64,000 bases of DNA, taken from assembly GCF_900111925.1 (NCBI RefSeq), contig NZ_FOKA01000005.1, positions 124,001-188,000 on the forward strand, in the 5' to 3' direction. Position 1 is the stretch's first letter. The number at the start of each line of letters is the position of its first letter. The notes under the pieces were generated by a model. The model had not been told where the DNA came from. It worked only from the letters and a program-made list of their open reading frames with translations, and ran no database searches. This document shows, piece after piece, positions 54,082-64,000 of this stretch. The position numbers and the translations under genes were made by a program. Source of the stretch: Cellulomonas marina. GTDB taxonomy: Bacteria > Actinomycetota > Actinomycetes > Actinomycetales > Cellulomonadaceae.

Positions 54082-56805
54082 GTGCTGCCGGTGGCCGCAG
54101 GGCTCGGCGCGGTCGTCGACGCCGTCCGGTCGCACGGCACGGCGGTCGCGCAGGCGCCGCCGGGCAGCGGCAAGACCACGCTCGTGCCGCCCGCCCTCGC
54201 CGTGGCCCTGGGCGGACGGGTGCTGGTCACGCAGCCGCGTCGCATCGCCGCGCGGGCCGCCGCCCGTCGGCTCGCGGAGCTGGTGGGGGAGCCGGTCGGC
54301 AGCACGGCCGGGTACACGGTGCGCGACGACCGTCGCGTGGGCCCTGCCACCCGCGTCGAGGTCGTCACCACGGGTGTGCTCCTGCGCCGCCTGCAGCGGG
54401 ACCCCGAGCTGCCGGGGGTCGCGGCGGTCGTGCTCGACGAGGTGCACGAGCGGCACCTCGACGGCGATCTGGCGCTCGCGCTGCTCGTCGACGTGCGCGC
54501 GCACCTGCGCCCCGACCTCGCGCTCGTCGCCATGTCGGCCACGGTCGAGGCCGCGCGGACGGCGGCGGTGCTCGGTGCCGCCGGCGGCCCCGCGCCGGTC
54601 GTCACGGTGCCGGGCGCCCTGCATCCGGTCGAGGAGGTGTGGGCGCCCCCGCCGCCGCGGGTCGTGGCGCTCGACGAGCGCGGCGTGACGGCGGGGTTCC
54701 TCGACCACGTGGCGGCGACGGCCGTCCTTGCCTGCTCCGGCGCGACGGGTGACGTGCTCGTGTTCGTGCCGGGGGCCGCGGAGGTCGACGCCGTCGTCGA
54801 CCGGGTCCGGGCGCGGGCCGGGGACGGCGGGGCCGCCGTGGACGTGCGGCCGCTGCACGGCCGGCTCTCGGTCGCAGACCAGGACCTCGCGCTGCGCCCC
54901 GGCCCGCGTCGGCGGGTCGTCGTCGCCACGGCGGTGGCGGAGTCGTCGCTGACCGTGCCGGGCGTGCGCGTGGTGGTGGACGGCGGGCTGGAGCGGCGGC
55001 CCCGCACGGACCACGCACGGGGACTGGCGGGCCTGGTGACGGTGGGGGTCAGCCGGGCCGGCGCGGACCAGCGGGCAGGCCGTGCGGGGCGCGAGGGACC
55101 GGGGGTGGTGCACCGGTGCTGGACGCCAGGCGAGCACGCACGCCGGCCGGCGCACCCCGAGCCCGAGATCCGCACGGCCGACCTCGTCGGCTTCCTCCTC
55201 GAGGCCGCGTGCTGGGGCGCCCCGCGCGCGGCGGGGCTCGCGCTGCTCGACGAGCCGCCCGCGGGCGCGGTCGCGGCGGCGGAGGCGGTGCTGCACGGCA
55301 TCGGCGCGGTCGACGCGGCAGGCGTCGTCACGGACCGGGGGCGCGCGGTCGCCGAGGTGCCGGCGGATTCGCGCGTGGCGCGGGCGCTCCTCGACGCGGT
55401 GGGGGAGCTGGGGCCGCGCCGGGCGGCCGAGGTGGCGGCGCTGCTGTCCGACGAGGTGCGCGCACCGGACGGCGACCTCGTCGCGGCGCTGCGGTCGCTG
55501 CGACGTGGTGGGCCTGCCGCGGCGTCCTGGCGCCGACGGGCCGAGGGCCTGCAGCGGGCGGTGCGAGCACGCACCTCGTCCACGATCGGGGCGGTCATCG
55601 GCACCGGTGGACCCCCCGGGCCCGGGGCCGCCGCGACCGGCACCCCTGTGCCCGGCACCAGCGTGCCCGGCACCAGCGTGCCCGGCACCAGCGTGCCCGG
55701 CACCAGCGTGCCCGGCACCTCTGTGCCTGGCACCTCTGTGCCTGGCACCTCTGTGCCTGGCACCTCTGTGCCTGGCACCTCTGTGCCTGGCACCTCTGTG
55801 CCTGGCACCTCTGTGCCCTGCACCCGTGTGCTCGGCGACGACGCCGCGGTGGCCCTCGTCGTGGCCCTGGCGCACCCCGACCGCATCGCCCGGCGCCGGG
55901 AGGACGGGAACGCGTACCTGCTGGCCTCCGGCACCGGCGCGGTGCTGCCGCCGGCGTCCGCCCTGCAGGGGTCGCCGTGGCTCGCGGTCGCCGAGGCGGT
56001 CTGGACGCCGGGGCGGCGTGACGCGCTCGTGCGGTCCGCCGTCCCGACCGATGCCGCCACCGCCCTGCTGGCGGCGGCGCCGCTGCTCGTCGAGGAGGAC
56101 GTCGTGGCCTGGGTCGGCGGCCGTGTCGTGGCCCACCGCGTGCAGCGGCTGGGCGCGATCGAGCTGCGCGGCGAGCGCCTGCCGCGACCGGACCCGGAGC
56201 GGGTGCGGGCGGCGGTGCGGGACGGCCTGGCGCGGTCGGGGCTGGGGGTGCTGCGCTGGGGGGAGGGTGCCACCGCGCTGCGCCGCCGCCTGGACCTGCT
56301 GCACCGCCACCTCGGCGCCCCGTGGCCGCCGGTCGACGACGCGGCGCTGACCGCCGACCTCGACCGCTGGCTCGGCCCGGACCTGGGCCGCGTGCGGACC
56401 GGTGAGGACCTCGCGCGGATCGACGTCGCGGCGGCGCTCCGCCGGCTGCTGCCGTGGCCCGAGGCGGCCCGGCTCGACGAGCTGGCCCCTGAGCGGGTGA
56501 CCGTGCCCAGCGGGTCGTCGGTGCGCGTCGACTACGCCGCCGACCCGCCGGCGCTACCCGTCCGGCTCCAGGAGACCTTCGGCTGGCGGACCGCGCCGCG
56601 GGTCGTCGACGGCCGGGTGCCGCTGGTGCTGCACCTGCTGTCGCCGGCGGGGCGTCCGGCCGCCGTCACCGCGGACCTCGAGTCGTTCTGGCGCTCGGGG
56701 TACGCGCAGGTGCGCGGGGAGCTGCGGCGCCGGTACCCGAGGCACGCGTGGCCGGAGGACCCGACGACCGCCGCACCCGTGCGCGGGGTCCAGCGGCGCC
56801 GGTGA
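54082..56805 (+). CDS. hrpB: ATP-dependent helicase HrpB with an internal Pro-Gly-Thr-Ser-Val array
   Basis: A DEAH-box (superfamily 2) helicase, 907 aa. Walker A QAPPGSGKTTLVPP near residue 26, VLVTQPRRIAARAAA, the DEVH box LDEVHERHLDGDL near residue 121, MSAT, and motif VI RAGRAGREGPG are present. The HrpB-specific C-terminal domain contains LAHPDRIARRR and LPWPEAARLDELAPERV. Directly before LAHPDRIA a 55-residue P-G-T-S-V array is inserted. The GTG at 54082 begins LPVAAGLGAVVDAV; the upstream in-frame stretch reads DPLVALLARPS and could belong to the protein. Role in the cell is poorly known. Confidence 0.92.
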   Translation: MLPVAAGLGAVVDAVRSHGTAVAQAPPGSGKTTLVPPALAVALGGRVLVTQPRRIAARAAARRLAELVGEPVGSTAGYTVRDDRRVGPATRVEVVTTGVLLRRLQRDPELPGVAAVVLDEVHERHLDGDLALALLVDVRAHLRPDLALVAMSATVEAARTAAVLGAAGGPAPVVTVPGALHPVEEVWAPPPPRVVALDERGVTAGFLDHVAATAVLACSGATGDVLVFVPGAAEVDAVVDRVRARAGDGGAAVDVRPLHGRLSVADQDLALRPGPRRRVVVATAVAESSLTVPGVRVVVDGGLERRPRTDHARGLAGLVTVGVSRAGADQRAGRAGREGPGVVHRCWTPGEHARRPAHPEPEIRTADLVGFLLEAACWGAPRAAGLALLDEPPAGAVAAAEAVLHGIGAVDAAGVVTDRGRAVAEVPADSRVARALLDAVGELGPRRAAEVAALLSDEVRAPDGDLVAALRSLRRGGPAAASWRRRAEGLQRAVRARTSSTIGAVIGTGGPPGPGAAATGTPVPGTSVPGTSVPGTSVPGTSVPGTSVPGTSVPGTSVPGTSVPGTSVPGTSVPGTSVPCTRVLGDDAAVALVVALAHPDRIARRREDGNAYLLASGTGAVLPPASALQGSPWLAVAEAVWTPGRRDALVRSAVPTDAATALLAAAPLLVEEDVVAWVGGRVVAHRVQRLGAIELRGERLPRPDPERVRAAVRDGLARSGLGVLRWGEGATALRRRLDLLHRHLGAPWPPVDDAALTADLDRWLGPDLGRVRTGEDLARIDVAAALRRLLPWPEAARLDELAPERVTVPSGSSVRVDYAADPPALPVRLQETFGWRTAPRVVDGRVPLVLHLLSPAGRPAAVTADLESFWRSGYAQVRGELRRRYPRHAWPEDPTTAAPVRGVQRRR
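55651..55815 (+). repeat. 15-nt tandem repeat, eleven copies, inside hrpB
   Basis: Eleven in-frame 15-nt units encode P-G-T-S-V. The first four read CCCGGCACCAGCGTG; the last seven read CCTGGCACCTCTGTG, the first of these with CCC instead of CCT. A degenerate twelfth unit follows (55816-55830). The two blocks use different serine codons (AGC, TCT), so each block expanded separately. TCT is a rare codon here. Confidence 0.96.
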
Positions 56806-56883
56806 CGTGGTCCGACGACGCGGCCCGACGGCGTGGTCCGGCGACGTGCTCCGGCGGCGCGGTCCGACAACGCGGGACGACGA

Positions 56884-56913
56884 CGCCCCGCCGACCACGG
56901 GGTCGACGGGGCG
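56884..56913 (-). terminator. terminator for the actP-like gene
   Basis: A 13-bp stem with one G-U pair when read on the minus strand (CGCCCCGTCGACC against GGTCGGCGGGGCG, 4-nt loop). It lies 25 nt after the actP stop and also faces hrpB's end. Confidence 0.65.
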
Positions 56914-56937
56914 CCTGGGGTGCTGGCGGTGGTGCCG

Positions 56938-58521
56938 TCAGTGCACGACGGCCTTCTCGGCGCCCGCGCCCGTCATGGAGCGAACCTCCATCTCGGCGGA
57001 CTTCAGGGCGTCGTGCTCCGACGAGGTCACGCTGCCCAGCCAGCCGAGGAAGAAGCCGAGCGGCACGGAGACCAGGGCCGGGTTGGACAGGGGGAACCAC
57101 GAGATGTCCACGCCCGGGATCATCGCGGTCTCCGACCCGGTGACCACCGGTGAGAAGACGATGAGCACGAGGGCGGACCCCAGCCCACCGTAGATGCTCC
57201 ACAGGGAGCCGCGGGTGTTGAACCGCCGCCAGTACAGCGAGTACAGGATCGAAGGCAGGTTCGCGCTGGCCGCGATGGCGAAGGCCAACGAGACCAGGAA
57301 CGCGACGTTCTGCCCGTTGGCCAGCACGCCGCCGACGATCGACACCGCCCCCACCACCACGGCGGTCCTCCGCGCCACCTTGACCTCCTGCTCGGGGTCG
57401 GCCTGCCCGCGCTTGATGACGCCGTTGTAGACGTCGTGCGCGAACGACGCGGCCGCGGTGATCGTCAGGCCGGCGACGACGGCGAGGATGGTGGCGAAGG
57501 CGACGGCCGCGATGACGCCGAGCAGCAGGGTGCCGCCCAGCTCGTACGCCAGCGCGGGTGCGGCCGAGTTCGCGCCGCCCGGGGCCGCCAGGATCTCGTC
57601 GTGCCCGACCAGGTACGCGGCGCCGAAGCCCAGGATCAGCGTGAACAGGTAGAACGCGCCGATGAGGCCGATGGCCCAGGTGACCGAGCGGCGTGCCTCC
57701 CGCGCCGTCGGCACGGTGTAGAAGCGCATGAGCACGTGCGGCAGGCCTGCGGCGCCGAACACGAGGGCGATCGCGAGGGAGATGAAGCCGAGCTTGGTCG
57801 TGTCGCTCGCGCCGTACTGCAGCATGGGTTCGAGCACGCGGTCCCCGTCGGGGTGCACCGCCACGGCCCGGTCCAGCAGCGCGGACAGGCTGCCCCCGTT
57901 GAGCACGAGGACCCAGACCGTCATGGCACCGGCGCCCACGATGAGCAGGACCGCCTTGATGATCTGCACCCAGGTCGTGCCCTTCATCCCGCCGACGAGG
58001 ACGTAGACGATCATCAGCGCGCCGACCACCGCGATCGTCAGCGACTGCCCGAGCTTGTCGTCGACGCCCAGGAGCAGCGCGACGAGCCCCCCGGCGCCGG
58101 CCATCTGCGCCAGGAGGTAGAAGAACGACACCGCGAGGGTCGAGATCGCCGCCGCCGTGCGGACGGGCCGCTGCCGCATCCGGAACGACAGCACGTCGGC
58201 CATCGTGTACTTGCCCGTGTTGCGCAGGGGCTCCGCGACGAGCAGGAGCGCCACGAGCCACGCCACGAGGAACCCGATGGAGTACAGCAGGCCGTCGTAG
58301 CCGTAGAGGGCGACCGCGCCCACGATGCCGAGGAACGACGCCGCCGACAGGTAGTCGCCGGCGATGGCGATGCCGTTCTGGCGCCCGCTGAACGAGCGAC
58401 CGCCGTGGTAGAAGTCGCCGGCCTGCTTCGGGCCGCGCGCCACCCGGATGACGATGGCCAGGGTGACGACGACGAAGACGAGGAAGATGGCGATGTTGAG
58501 GATCGGGTTGCCGACGTCCAT
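56938..58521 (-). CDS. actP: solute:sodium symporter, acetate permease type
   Basis: The 527-aa membrane protein has about 13 helices. FYHGGRSFSGRQNGIAIAGD, SAASFLGIVGAVALYGYDG and AGLPHVLMRFYTVPTAREAR are typical of ActP/SSF acetate and short-chain monocarboxylate symporters. The ATG shares one base with the stop of the upstream DUF485 gene (TGATG), the same pairing as yjcH-actP. No acs gene is in view. Substrate assignment is by family and neighbour only. Confidence 0.88.
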   Translation of the reverse strand: MDVGNPILNIAIFLVFVVVTLAIVIRVARGPKQAGDFYHGGRSFSGRQNGIAIAGDYLSAASFLGIVGAVALYGYDGLLYSIGFLVAWLVALLLVAEPLRNTGKYTMADVLSFRMRQRPVRTAAAISTLAVSFFYLLAQMAGAGGLVALLLGVDDKLGQSLTIAVVGALMIVYVLVGGMKGTTWVQIIKAVLLIVGAGAMTVWVLVLNGGSLSALLDRAVAVHPDGDRVLEPMLQYGASDTTKLGFISLAIALVFGAAGLPHVLMRFYTVPTAREARRSVTWAIGLIGAFYLFTLILGFGAAYLVGHDEILAAPGGANSAAPALAYELGGTLLLGVIAAVAFATILAVVAGLTITAAASFAHDVYNGVIKRGQADPEQEVKVARRTAVVVGAVSIVGGVLANGQNVAFLVSLAFAIAASANLPSILYSLYWRRFNTRGSLWSIYGGLGSALVLIVFSPVVTGSETAMIPGVDISWFPLSNPALVSVPLGFFLGWLGSVTSSEHDALKSAEMEVRSMTGAGAEKAVVH

Positions 58522-58928
58522 CAGAGGTCCCCCTCGAGCTCGTGCCGCAGTCGCTCGGCGGACGGGTCCAGGCGGCGGTTCGCGTGCCGGACGTACAGGT
58601 AGGTGATGAGGAACGTGGAGGCGAACTGACCCAGGCCGAGGAGCAGGCCGAGGTTCACGGAGCCCAGCACCGGCGTCGACATGAGGTCGGTCGCGTACGT
58701 GCTCAGCAGGACGTACAGCAGGTACCAGGCCAGGAACGCGGCCGTCATGGGGAAGGCGAACCGTCGGAAGGTCGAGCGGAGGTCGCCGAACTCCTCGGAG
58801 TCCTGCACCCGGACGAACTCGTCGGGGGAGGGGGTGCGGTGGTCGTCTCGACGGCCGCCGCCGTCGAGGTCCGGCAGCGGCGCGTGCCGCGGCGGGAGAT
58901 GGCTCTCGGTCTCGTCCACGGACGACAT
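58521..58928 (-). CDS. DUF485 membrane protein (YjcH-like)
   Basis: 135 aa. After a hydrophilic N-terminus rich in Asp, Arg and Pro, two membrane helices appear: FPMTAAFLAWYLLYVLLSTY and LLLGLGQFASTFLITYLYV, the DUF485 pattern, with the basic connector FRRFAFP. DUF485 proteins are encoded next to actP and are thought to assist it. The ATG at 58928 is preceded by GAAGGAGT, a strong RBS. First gene of the pair; divergent from the S10 operon. Confidence 0.85.
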   Translation of the reverse strand: MSSVDETESHLPPRHAPLPDLDGGGRRDDHRTPSPDEFVRVQDSEEFGDLRSTFRRFAFPMTAAFLAWYLLYVLLSTYATDLMSTPVLGSVNLGLLLGLGQFASTFLITYLYVRHANRRLDPSAERLRHELEGDL

Positions 58929-59074
58929 ACGGCGACTCCTTCGTCGGTACGCAGGTAGGGGCGAGGATCGCGGACGAGGATTCTCGACGTCAAGAGTCTT
59001 GGGCCCCCTCGTGTGGCCCGGGTCACGGCGCCGCCGCCGGCCTGCGGTCGCGCCGGTGTCGGCACCCGGCGGGA
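58929..59074. other. DUF485 / rpsJ divergent spacer, DUF485-proximal part
   Basis: This stretch must hold the DUF485-actP promoter (minus strand), but I see no clear -35/-10 pair. It includes a locally less GC-rich patch, GACGTCAAGAGTCTTGG near 58989-59005, containing the inverted repeat CAAGA-G-TCTTG. No gene is supported. Confidence 0.4.
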
Positions 59075-59104
59075 TTGGCCATCGCCGGTTCCGTCTGGCA
59101 GACT
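59075..59104 (+). promoter_or_regulatory. candidate S10 operon promoter
   Basis: TTGGCC (-35, 59075-59080) and CAGACT (-10, 59099-59104) with an 18-bp spacer. The same -35 hexamer is used at the rplJ candidate promoter. The rpsJ leader would be about 270 nt. Confidence 0.5.
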
Positions 59105-59322
59105 GTCGGGGTTGCCCGCTGGTGGAGGCGCGCCCTGGCACGGAAAGGACCGGTTCTCCTGGTCCTCCTGCTGTCCTGGCGCTCCGGCCGTCCGGGCTGT
59201 GCACACGTGGAGGGTCCGCCGGACCCCGGGGTCACCCCCGGTGGTGAGGGCCCGATCGCAACCACCGACCTCGTACCGGCCCCTCGGGGACGGGACGCCG
59301 TGCTGGGGTGCGTCGCACGACG

Positions 59323-59348
59323 CGACACGCCCGAGCGCGGGGGTCGGA
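59323..59348 (+). promoter_or_regulatory. conserved leader element, rpsJ copy
   Basis: Matches the rpsL-leader element at 25 of 26 positions (GCGACACGCCCGA then GCGCGGGGGTCGG). It lies 34 nt before the rpsJ ATG, much closer than the 115 nt at rpsL, so it is not simply part of the RBS region. Confidence 0.75.
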
Positions 59349-59382
59349 CGGACCGGTACGAGAGAGAGAAGTAGACGACGCC

Positions 59383-59691
59383 ATGGCGGGACAGAAGATC
59401 CGCATCCGGCTCAAGTCCTACGACCACGAGGTCATCGACAGCTCGGCGCGCAAGATCGTCGACACGGTGACCCGCGCTGGTGCGTCGGTCGTGGGTCCGG
59501 TGCCGCTGCCGACGGAGAAGAACGTCTTCTGCGTCATCCGGTCGCCCCACAAGTACAAGGACAGCCGCGAGCACTTCGAGATGCGCACGCACAAGCGGCT
59601 GATCGACATCATCGACCCCACGCCGAAGGCCGTCGACTCGCTCATGCGTCTCGACCTGCCGGCGGACGTGAACATCGAGATCAAGCTCTGA
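59383..59691 (+). CDS. rpsJ: 30S ribosomal protein S10
   Basis: S10 is a 30S head protein and, as NusE, an antitermination factor. 102 aa. [19 protein letters not shown] and [19 protein letters not shown] are diagnostic. ATG at 59383 after AGAGAGAGAAG. First gene of the S10 operon. Confidence 0.98.
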   Translation: MAGQKIRIRLKSYDHEVIDSSARKIVDTVTRAGASVVGPVPLPTEKNVFCVIRSPHKYKDSREHFEMRTHKRLIDIIDPTPKAVDSLMRLDLPADVNIEIKL

Positions 59692-59713
59692 CGCTGGGAA
59701 GGAACTGATCCTC

Positions 59714-60373
59714 ATGGTTACCCAGCAGAACGCGCGCCCCGTCACGGCGCTGCTCGGCACGAAGCTCGGCATGACGCAGGTGTGGGACGCCGACGGCCGT
59801 CTCGTCCCCGTCACCGTGCTGGCGGTCGGGCCGAACGTCGTGACCCAGGTGCGCACCGCTGAGGCCGACGGCTACGCGGCGGTCCAGCTGGCCTCCGGCC
59901 AGATCGACCCCCGCAAGGTCACCAAGCCGCTCAAGGGCCACTTCGAGAAGGCCGGGGTCACCCCCCGCCGGCACGTGGTCGAGATCCGCACGTCCGACGC
60001 CGCCACCTACTCGCTCGGCCAGGAGATCACCGCCTCGGTGCTCGAGGCCGGCGCGAAGGTCGACGTCGTCGGGACCACCAAGGGCAAGGGCACCGCCGGT
60101 GTCATGAAGCGTCACGGCTTCTCCGGCGTGGGCGCCTCCCACGGTGCGCACCGCAACCACCGCAAGCCCGGCTCGATCGGCGGGGCGTCCACCCCGTCGC
60201 GCGTCTTCAAGGGCATGCGCATGGCCGGTCGGATGGGCGTCGCCCGTCAGACCACCCAGAACCTGACCGTGCACGCGGTCGACGCCGAGAAGGGCCTGGT
60301 GCTCGTCAAGGGCGCCGTCCCCGGCCCGAAGAACGGCGTCGTGCTCGTGCGTTCCGCAGTGAAGGGCGCGTGA
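59714..60373 (+). CDS. rplC: 50S ribosomal protein L3
   Basis: L3 is an early assembly protein near the peptidyl-transferase centre. 219 aa. [20 protein letters not shown] opens the core; [20 protein letters not shown] and the methylated-glutamine-type loop region are present. ATG at 59714 after GGAAGGAAC. Its TGA overlaps a GTG that could start rplD. Confidence 0.97.
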   Translation: MVTQQNARPVTALLGTKLGMTQVWDADGRLVPVTVLAVGPNVVTQVRTAEADGYAAVQLASGQIDPRKVTKPLKGHFEKAGVTPRRHVVEIRTSDAATYSLGQEITASVLEAGAKVDVVGTTKGKGTAGVMKRHGFSGVGASHGAHRNHRKPGSIGGASTPSRVFKGMRMAGRMGVARQTTQNLTVHAVDAEKGLVLVKGAVPGPKNGVVLVRSAVKGA

Positions 60374-60378
60374 GACGC

Positions 60379-61056
60379 ATGAGCGACACGCTGACCGTCG
60401 ACGTCCTGGACGCCGCGGGTGCCACGGCCGGGCAGGCCGAGCTCCCCGCCGACGTCTTCGACGTGCAGACCAACATCCCGCTGATCCACCAGGTCGTCGT
60501 CGCGCAGCTCGCCGCGGCGCGGCAGGGGACGCACGCCACCAAGACGCGTGGCGAGGTCCGCGGTGGCGGCAAGAAGCCGTACAAGCAGAAGGGCACCGGT
60601 CGTGCCCGCCAGGGCTCGACCCGCGCCCCGCAGTTCGCCGGCGGTGGCACGGTCCACGGCCCGCAGCCGCGCGACTACAGCCAGCGGACCCCGAAGAAGA
60701 TGAAGGCCGCGGCGCTCCGCGGTGCCCTCTCGGACCGCGCCCGGGCCGGCCGCGTGCACGTCGTCACCGGCTTCGGCATCGGTGAGGCCCCCTCGACGAA
60801 GGCCGCGGTGAAGGTGCTGGAGACGCTGTCCCCGCGCCGCCACGTGCTCGTCGTCGTCGAGCGCCAGGACGAGACGACCTGGAAGTCGCTGCGCAACGTC
60901 GAGCGGGTCCACCTGCTCGTCGCGGACCAGCTCAACACGTACGACGTGCTCGTCTCGGACGACGTCGTGTTCACCCAGGGCGCGCTCGACGCGTTCCTCG
61001 CGGGCCCGACCTCGTCCGTCGCCGGCGCCGCGTCCACCGAGGAGGCCTCCGCGTGA
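60379..61056 (+). CDS. rplD: 50S ribosomal protein L4
   Basis: L4 reaches into the exit tunnel and, in E. coli, represses the S10 operon. 225 aa from the ATG at 60379. [20 protein letters not shown] is the family signature. A GTG at 60370 overlaps the rplC stop and would add three residues; the ATG is preferred by family alignment from memory. The stop overlaps the rplW GTG by 4 bp. Confidence 0.96.
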   Translation: MSDTLTVDVLDAAGATAGQAELPADVFDVQTNIPLIHQVVVAQLAAARQGTHATKTRGEVRGGGKKPYKQKGTGRARQGSTRAPQFAGGGTVHGPQPRDYSQRTPKKMKAAALRGALSDRARAGRVHVVTGFGIGEAPSTKAAVKVLETLSPRRHVLVVVERQDETTWKSLRNVERVHLLVADQLNTYDVLVSDDVVFTQGALDAFLAGPTSSVAGAASTEEASA

Positions 61057-61355
61057 CCACCGTCGGCAAGGACCCGCGCGACATCCTGATCGCGCCGGTC
61101 GTCTCCGAGAAGAGCTACGCGCTGCTCGACGAGGGCAAGTACACGTTCCTCGTCGACCCGCGGGCCAACAAGACCGAGATCAAGATCGCCGTCGAGCGGG
61201 TGTTCGGCGTCAAGGTCGACTCGGTCAACACGGCGAACCGCCAGGGCAAGGCCCGGCGTACCCGGTTCGGCATCGGCCGTCGCAAGGACACGAAGCGTGC
61301 GATCGTCACCCTCCGCGAGGGCTCGATCGACATCTTCGGCGGTCCGGTCGGCTGA
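61053..61355 (+). CDS. rplW: 50S ribosomal protein L23
   Basis: L23 surrounds the exit-tunnel mouth and docks trigger factor and SRP. 100 aa. [20 protein letters not shown] and [20 protein letters not shown] are typical. GTG start overlapping rplD (GTGA). Confidence 0.97.
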   Translation: MTTVGKDPRDILIAPVVSEKSYALLDEGKYTFLVDPRANKTEIKIAVERVFGVKVDSVNTANRQGKARRTRFGIGRRKDTKRAIVTLREGSIDIFGGPVG

Positions 61356-61381
61356 CCAGAGCAGAGTGAGGACAGGTCCCC

Positions 61382-62218
<837 letters not shown>

Positions 62219-62229
62219 GGAGTCCGCAG

Positions 62230-62511
62230 ATGCCACGCAGCCTGAAGAAGGGGCCGTTCGTCGACGGCCACCTCCAGAAGAAGGTCGACGTCCAGAACGA
62301 GACGGGCGGCAAGAACGTCATCAAGACGTGGTCGCGCCGCTCGGTCATCACGCCGGACTTCCTCGGCCACACCTTCGCGGTGCACGACGGCCGCAAGCAC
62401 ACGCCGGTGTTCGTCACCGAGGCGATGGTCGGCCACAAGCTCGGCGAGTTCGCCCCCACGCGGACGTTCCGCGGCCACGAGAAGGACGACCGGAAGGGCC
62501 GTCGCCGCTGA
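62230..62511 (+). CDS. rpsS: 30S ribosomal protein S19
   Basis: S19 lies on the 30S head. 93 aa. [39 protein letters not shown] and [17 protein letters not shown] are diagnostic. ATG at 62230 after GAGGAG. Confidence 0.98.
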   Translation: MPRSLKKGPFVDGHLQKKVDVQNETGGKNVIKTWSRRSVITPDFLGHTFAVHDGRKHTPVFVTEAMVGHKLGEFAPTRTFRGHEKDDRKGRRR

Positions 62512-62560
62512 CCCCGGTCAGCAGCGACGCCTGACGGCAGAGACAGAAGGCAGGACAGCA

Positions 62561-62950
62561 ATGGAAGCCAAGGCGAAGGCGCGGTTCGTCCGCGTCACGC
62601 CCCAGAAGGCCCGGCGCGTCGTGGACCTCGTCCGTGGCAAGGGGGCCGGCGAGGCCGTCGCGACGCTGAAGTTCGCGCCGCAGGCCGCGGGGGAGACCGT
62701 CCTCAAGGTGGTCGAGTCCGCGATCGCCAACGCCCGGCAGACCGCCGCGCGCGACAACGAGCGGTTCGACGAGAGCGCGCTCTACGTCGCCGAGGCGTTC
62801 GTCGACGAGGGCCCGACCATGAAGCGGTTCCGTCCGCGCGCCCAGGGGCGTGCCGGCCGGATCCTCAAGCGCACGAGTCACATCACCGTCGTCGTCGCCA
62901 CGCGCGAGCCGGCCGGTGCGAAGGCCACCACCAAGGGAGGGACCCGCTAG
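62561..62950 (+). CDS. rplV: 50S ribosomal protein L22
   Basis: L22 lines the exit tunnel. 129 aa. [20 protein letters not shown] and [20 protein letters not shown] are the family signature. A short Ala/Thr/Lys tail follows. ATG at 62561 after AGGACAGCA. Its TAG shares one base with the rpsC GTG. Confidence 0.98.
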   Translation: MEAKAKARFVRVTPQKARRVVDLVRGKGAGEAVATLKFAPQAAGETVLKVVESAIANARQTAARDNERFDESALYVAEAFVDEGPTMKRFRPRAQGRAGRILKRTSHITVVVATREPAGAKATTKGGTR

Positions 62951-63783
62951 TGGGACAGAAGGTCAACCCGCTCGGGTACCGCCTGGGCATCACCACCGAC
63001 CACCGGTCGCGCTGGTTCGCCGACTCGACCAAGGCCGGGCAGCGGTACCGCGACTACGTCCGCGAGGACGTCCAGATCCGCAAGCTCATGAGCACGGGCC
63101 TGGAGCGCGCCGGCATCGCCAAGGTCGAGATCGAGCGCACCCGTGACCGCGTCCGCGTGGACATCCACACGGCGCGCCCGGGCATCGTCATCGGCCGCCG
63201 CGGCGCCGAGGCCGACCGCATCCGCGGGGAGCTCGAGAAGCTCACCGGCAAGCAGGTGCAGCTGAACATCCTCGAGGTCAAGAACGCCGAGATCGAGGCC
63301 CAGCTCGTCGCCCAGGGCATCGCGGAGCAGCTCGCCAGCCGCGTGTCCTTCCGTCGCGCCATGCGCAAGGGCATCCAGTCGGCGCAGCGCGCCGGCGCCA
63401 AGGGCGTCCGGGTGCAGGTCTCCGGCCGCCTCGGCGGTGCGGAGATGAGCCGCACGGAGTTCTACCGCGAGGGGCGCGTGCCGCTGCACACGCTGCGCGC
63501 GAACATCGACTACGGCTTCTTCGAGGCCCGCACGACCTTCGGCCGCATCGGCGTGAAGGTCTGGGTCTACAAGGGCGACATGACCGAGCGCGAGTTCGCG
63601 GCCCAGCAGGCCACGCAGGCTCCGCGCCAGGCGCGTGGACCCCGGGGCGACCGTCCCGAGCGCGGCGGCGACCGCGGCCCCCGCACGGGTGCCCCGCGTC
63701 GCGAGCGCACGGACGCCCCCGAGGCCGCGCCCGCCGACTCCGCCCCCGCGGCGCCGGCGACCGAGACCGGAAGGGAGGCCTGA
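62950..63783 (+). CDS. rpsC: 30S ribosomal protein S3
   Basis: S3 forms part of the mRNA entry tunnel. 277 aa. [20 protein letters not shown], the KH domain [18 protein letters not shown] and [19 protein letters not shown] are present. After about residue 215 there is a Pro/Arg/Gly/Ala-rich tail, common in actinobacteria. GTG at 62950. Confidence 0.98.
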   Translation: MGQKVNPLGYRLGITTDHRSRWFADSTKAGQRYRDYVREDVQIRKLMSTGLERAGIAKVEIERTRDRVRVDIHTARPGIVIGRRGAEADRIRGELEKLTGKQVQLNILEVKNAEIEAQLVAQGIAEQLASRVSFRRAMRKGIQSAQRAGAKGVRVQVSGRLGGAEMSRTEFYREGRVPLHTLRANIDYGFFEARTTFGRIGVKVWVYKGDMTEREFAAQQATQAPRQARGPRGDRPERGGDRGPRTGAPRRERTDAPEAAPADSAPAAPATETGREA

Positions 63784-63786
63784 GCC

Positions 63787-64000
63787 GTGCTGATCCCCCG
63801 GCGGCTGAAGCACCGCAAGCAGCACCACCCCGGGCGCTCCGGCGCCGCCACGGGTGGCACCGCGATCTCGTTCGGCGAGTACGGCATCCAGGCCCTCGAG
63901 CCCGCCTACGTCACGAACCGGCAGATCGAGGCCGCCCGTATCGCCATGACCCGCCACATCAAGCGTGGTGGGAAGGTCTGGATCAACATCTACCCGGACC
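63787..64000 (+). CDS. rplP: 50S ribosomal protein L16, N-terminal part (cut by the window end)
   Basis: The first 71 codons of L16, a 50S protein at the A-site finger. [18 protein letters not shown] and [20 protein letters not shown] are diagnostic. GTG start at 63787, 3 nt after the rpsC stop. About half of the gene lies beyond the window. Confidence 0.96.
   Translation, partial: MLIPRRLKHRKQHHPGRSGAATGGTAISFGEYGIQALEPAYVTNRQIEAARIAMTRHIKRGGKVWINIYPD

Noticed and set aside
55651..55830. Possible CRISPR array
   Set aside because: Units are 15 nt, directly adjacent with no spacers, and in frame within hrpB.

Overview
This window is a very GC-rich (roughly 73-75 percent by eye) chromosomal segment of an actinobacterium. 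Very high GC, many GTG and TTG starts, TANNNT-type -10 boxes, the order tRNA-Thr / tRNA-Met / rpmG / hadA-like / hadB-like, an aspC-like gene just before tRNA-Trp / secE / nusG, and DUF4383 and AbiEi/DUF559-type proteins all point to Actinomycetota. A Cellulomonas-like member of the Micrococcales is my best guess, from protein flavour only; I could not run a search. I see no prophage, insertion sequence or CRISPR array.

Layout. 1-14095 is the distal part of a 14-gene NADH:quinone oxidoreductase operon (end of nuoD, then nuoE to nuoN), almost all joined by 1-4 bp overlaps. A polyprenyl diphosphate synthase follows, plausibly making the side chain of the menaquinone that complex I reduces. Next come a PP2C phosphatase, a RarD/EamA permease, a ferredoxin-NADP reductase, HtpX and YajQ (to 20375). 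20579-22278 holds tRNA-Tyr, tRNA-Thr, tRNA-Met, rpmG and two MaoC-fold dehydratases. 22349-26643 is an accessory module: a LacI-type repressor, an ABC exporter broken by one frameshift, and a divergent MFS transporter, with a LacI-like operator between the last two. murB and an adenosine deaminase follow, then a second accessory operon (ABC-2 exporter plus two-component system, 28978-32840), an aspC-like aminotransferase, tRNA-Trp, secE, nusG, rplK, rplA, rplJ and rplL. A small DUF4383 / unknown membrane-protein pair lies before rpoB-rpoC. Then come rpsL-rpsG-fusA-tuf (str operon), a shortened AbiEi-like gene, an HrpB helicase, a DUF485/ActP acetate-type symporter pair, and the start of the S10 operon (rpsJ to rplP, cut by the window edge).

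How it works together. Most of the window is growth machinery: respiration, transcription, translation, peptidoglycan synthesis. Its control signals are readable: tandem promoters before rpoB, a promoter plus long leader before rpsL, an L10-type leader before rplJ, hairpins in several ribosomal intergenic spacers, and strong GC-rich terminators after rplL, rpoC, tuf and several tRNA genes.

The most unusual signals are these. (1) At least eight short tandem-repeat arrays, with 9, 12 or 15-nt units, sit in gene ends, gene starts, domain junctions and spacers; four of them are five copies of a 12-mer (60 bp) with unrelated sequences. (2) A 26-nt element, identical but for one base, occurs in both the rpsL and rpsJ leaders. 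(3) The ABC exporter carries a single-base frameshift. (4) There are candidate operators upstream of the ferredoxin reductase (iron-box-like) and between the exporter and MFS genes.
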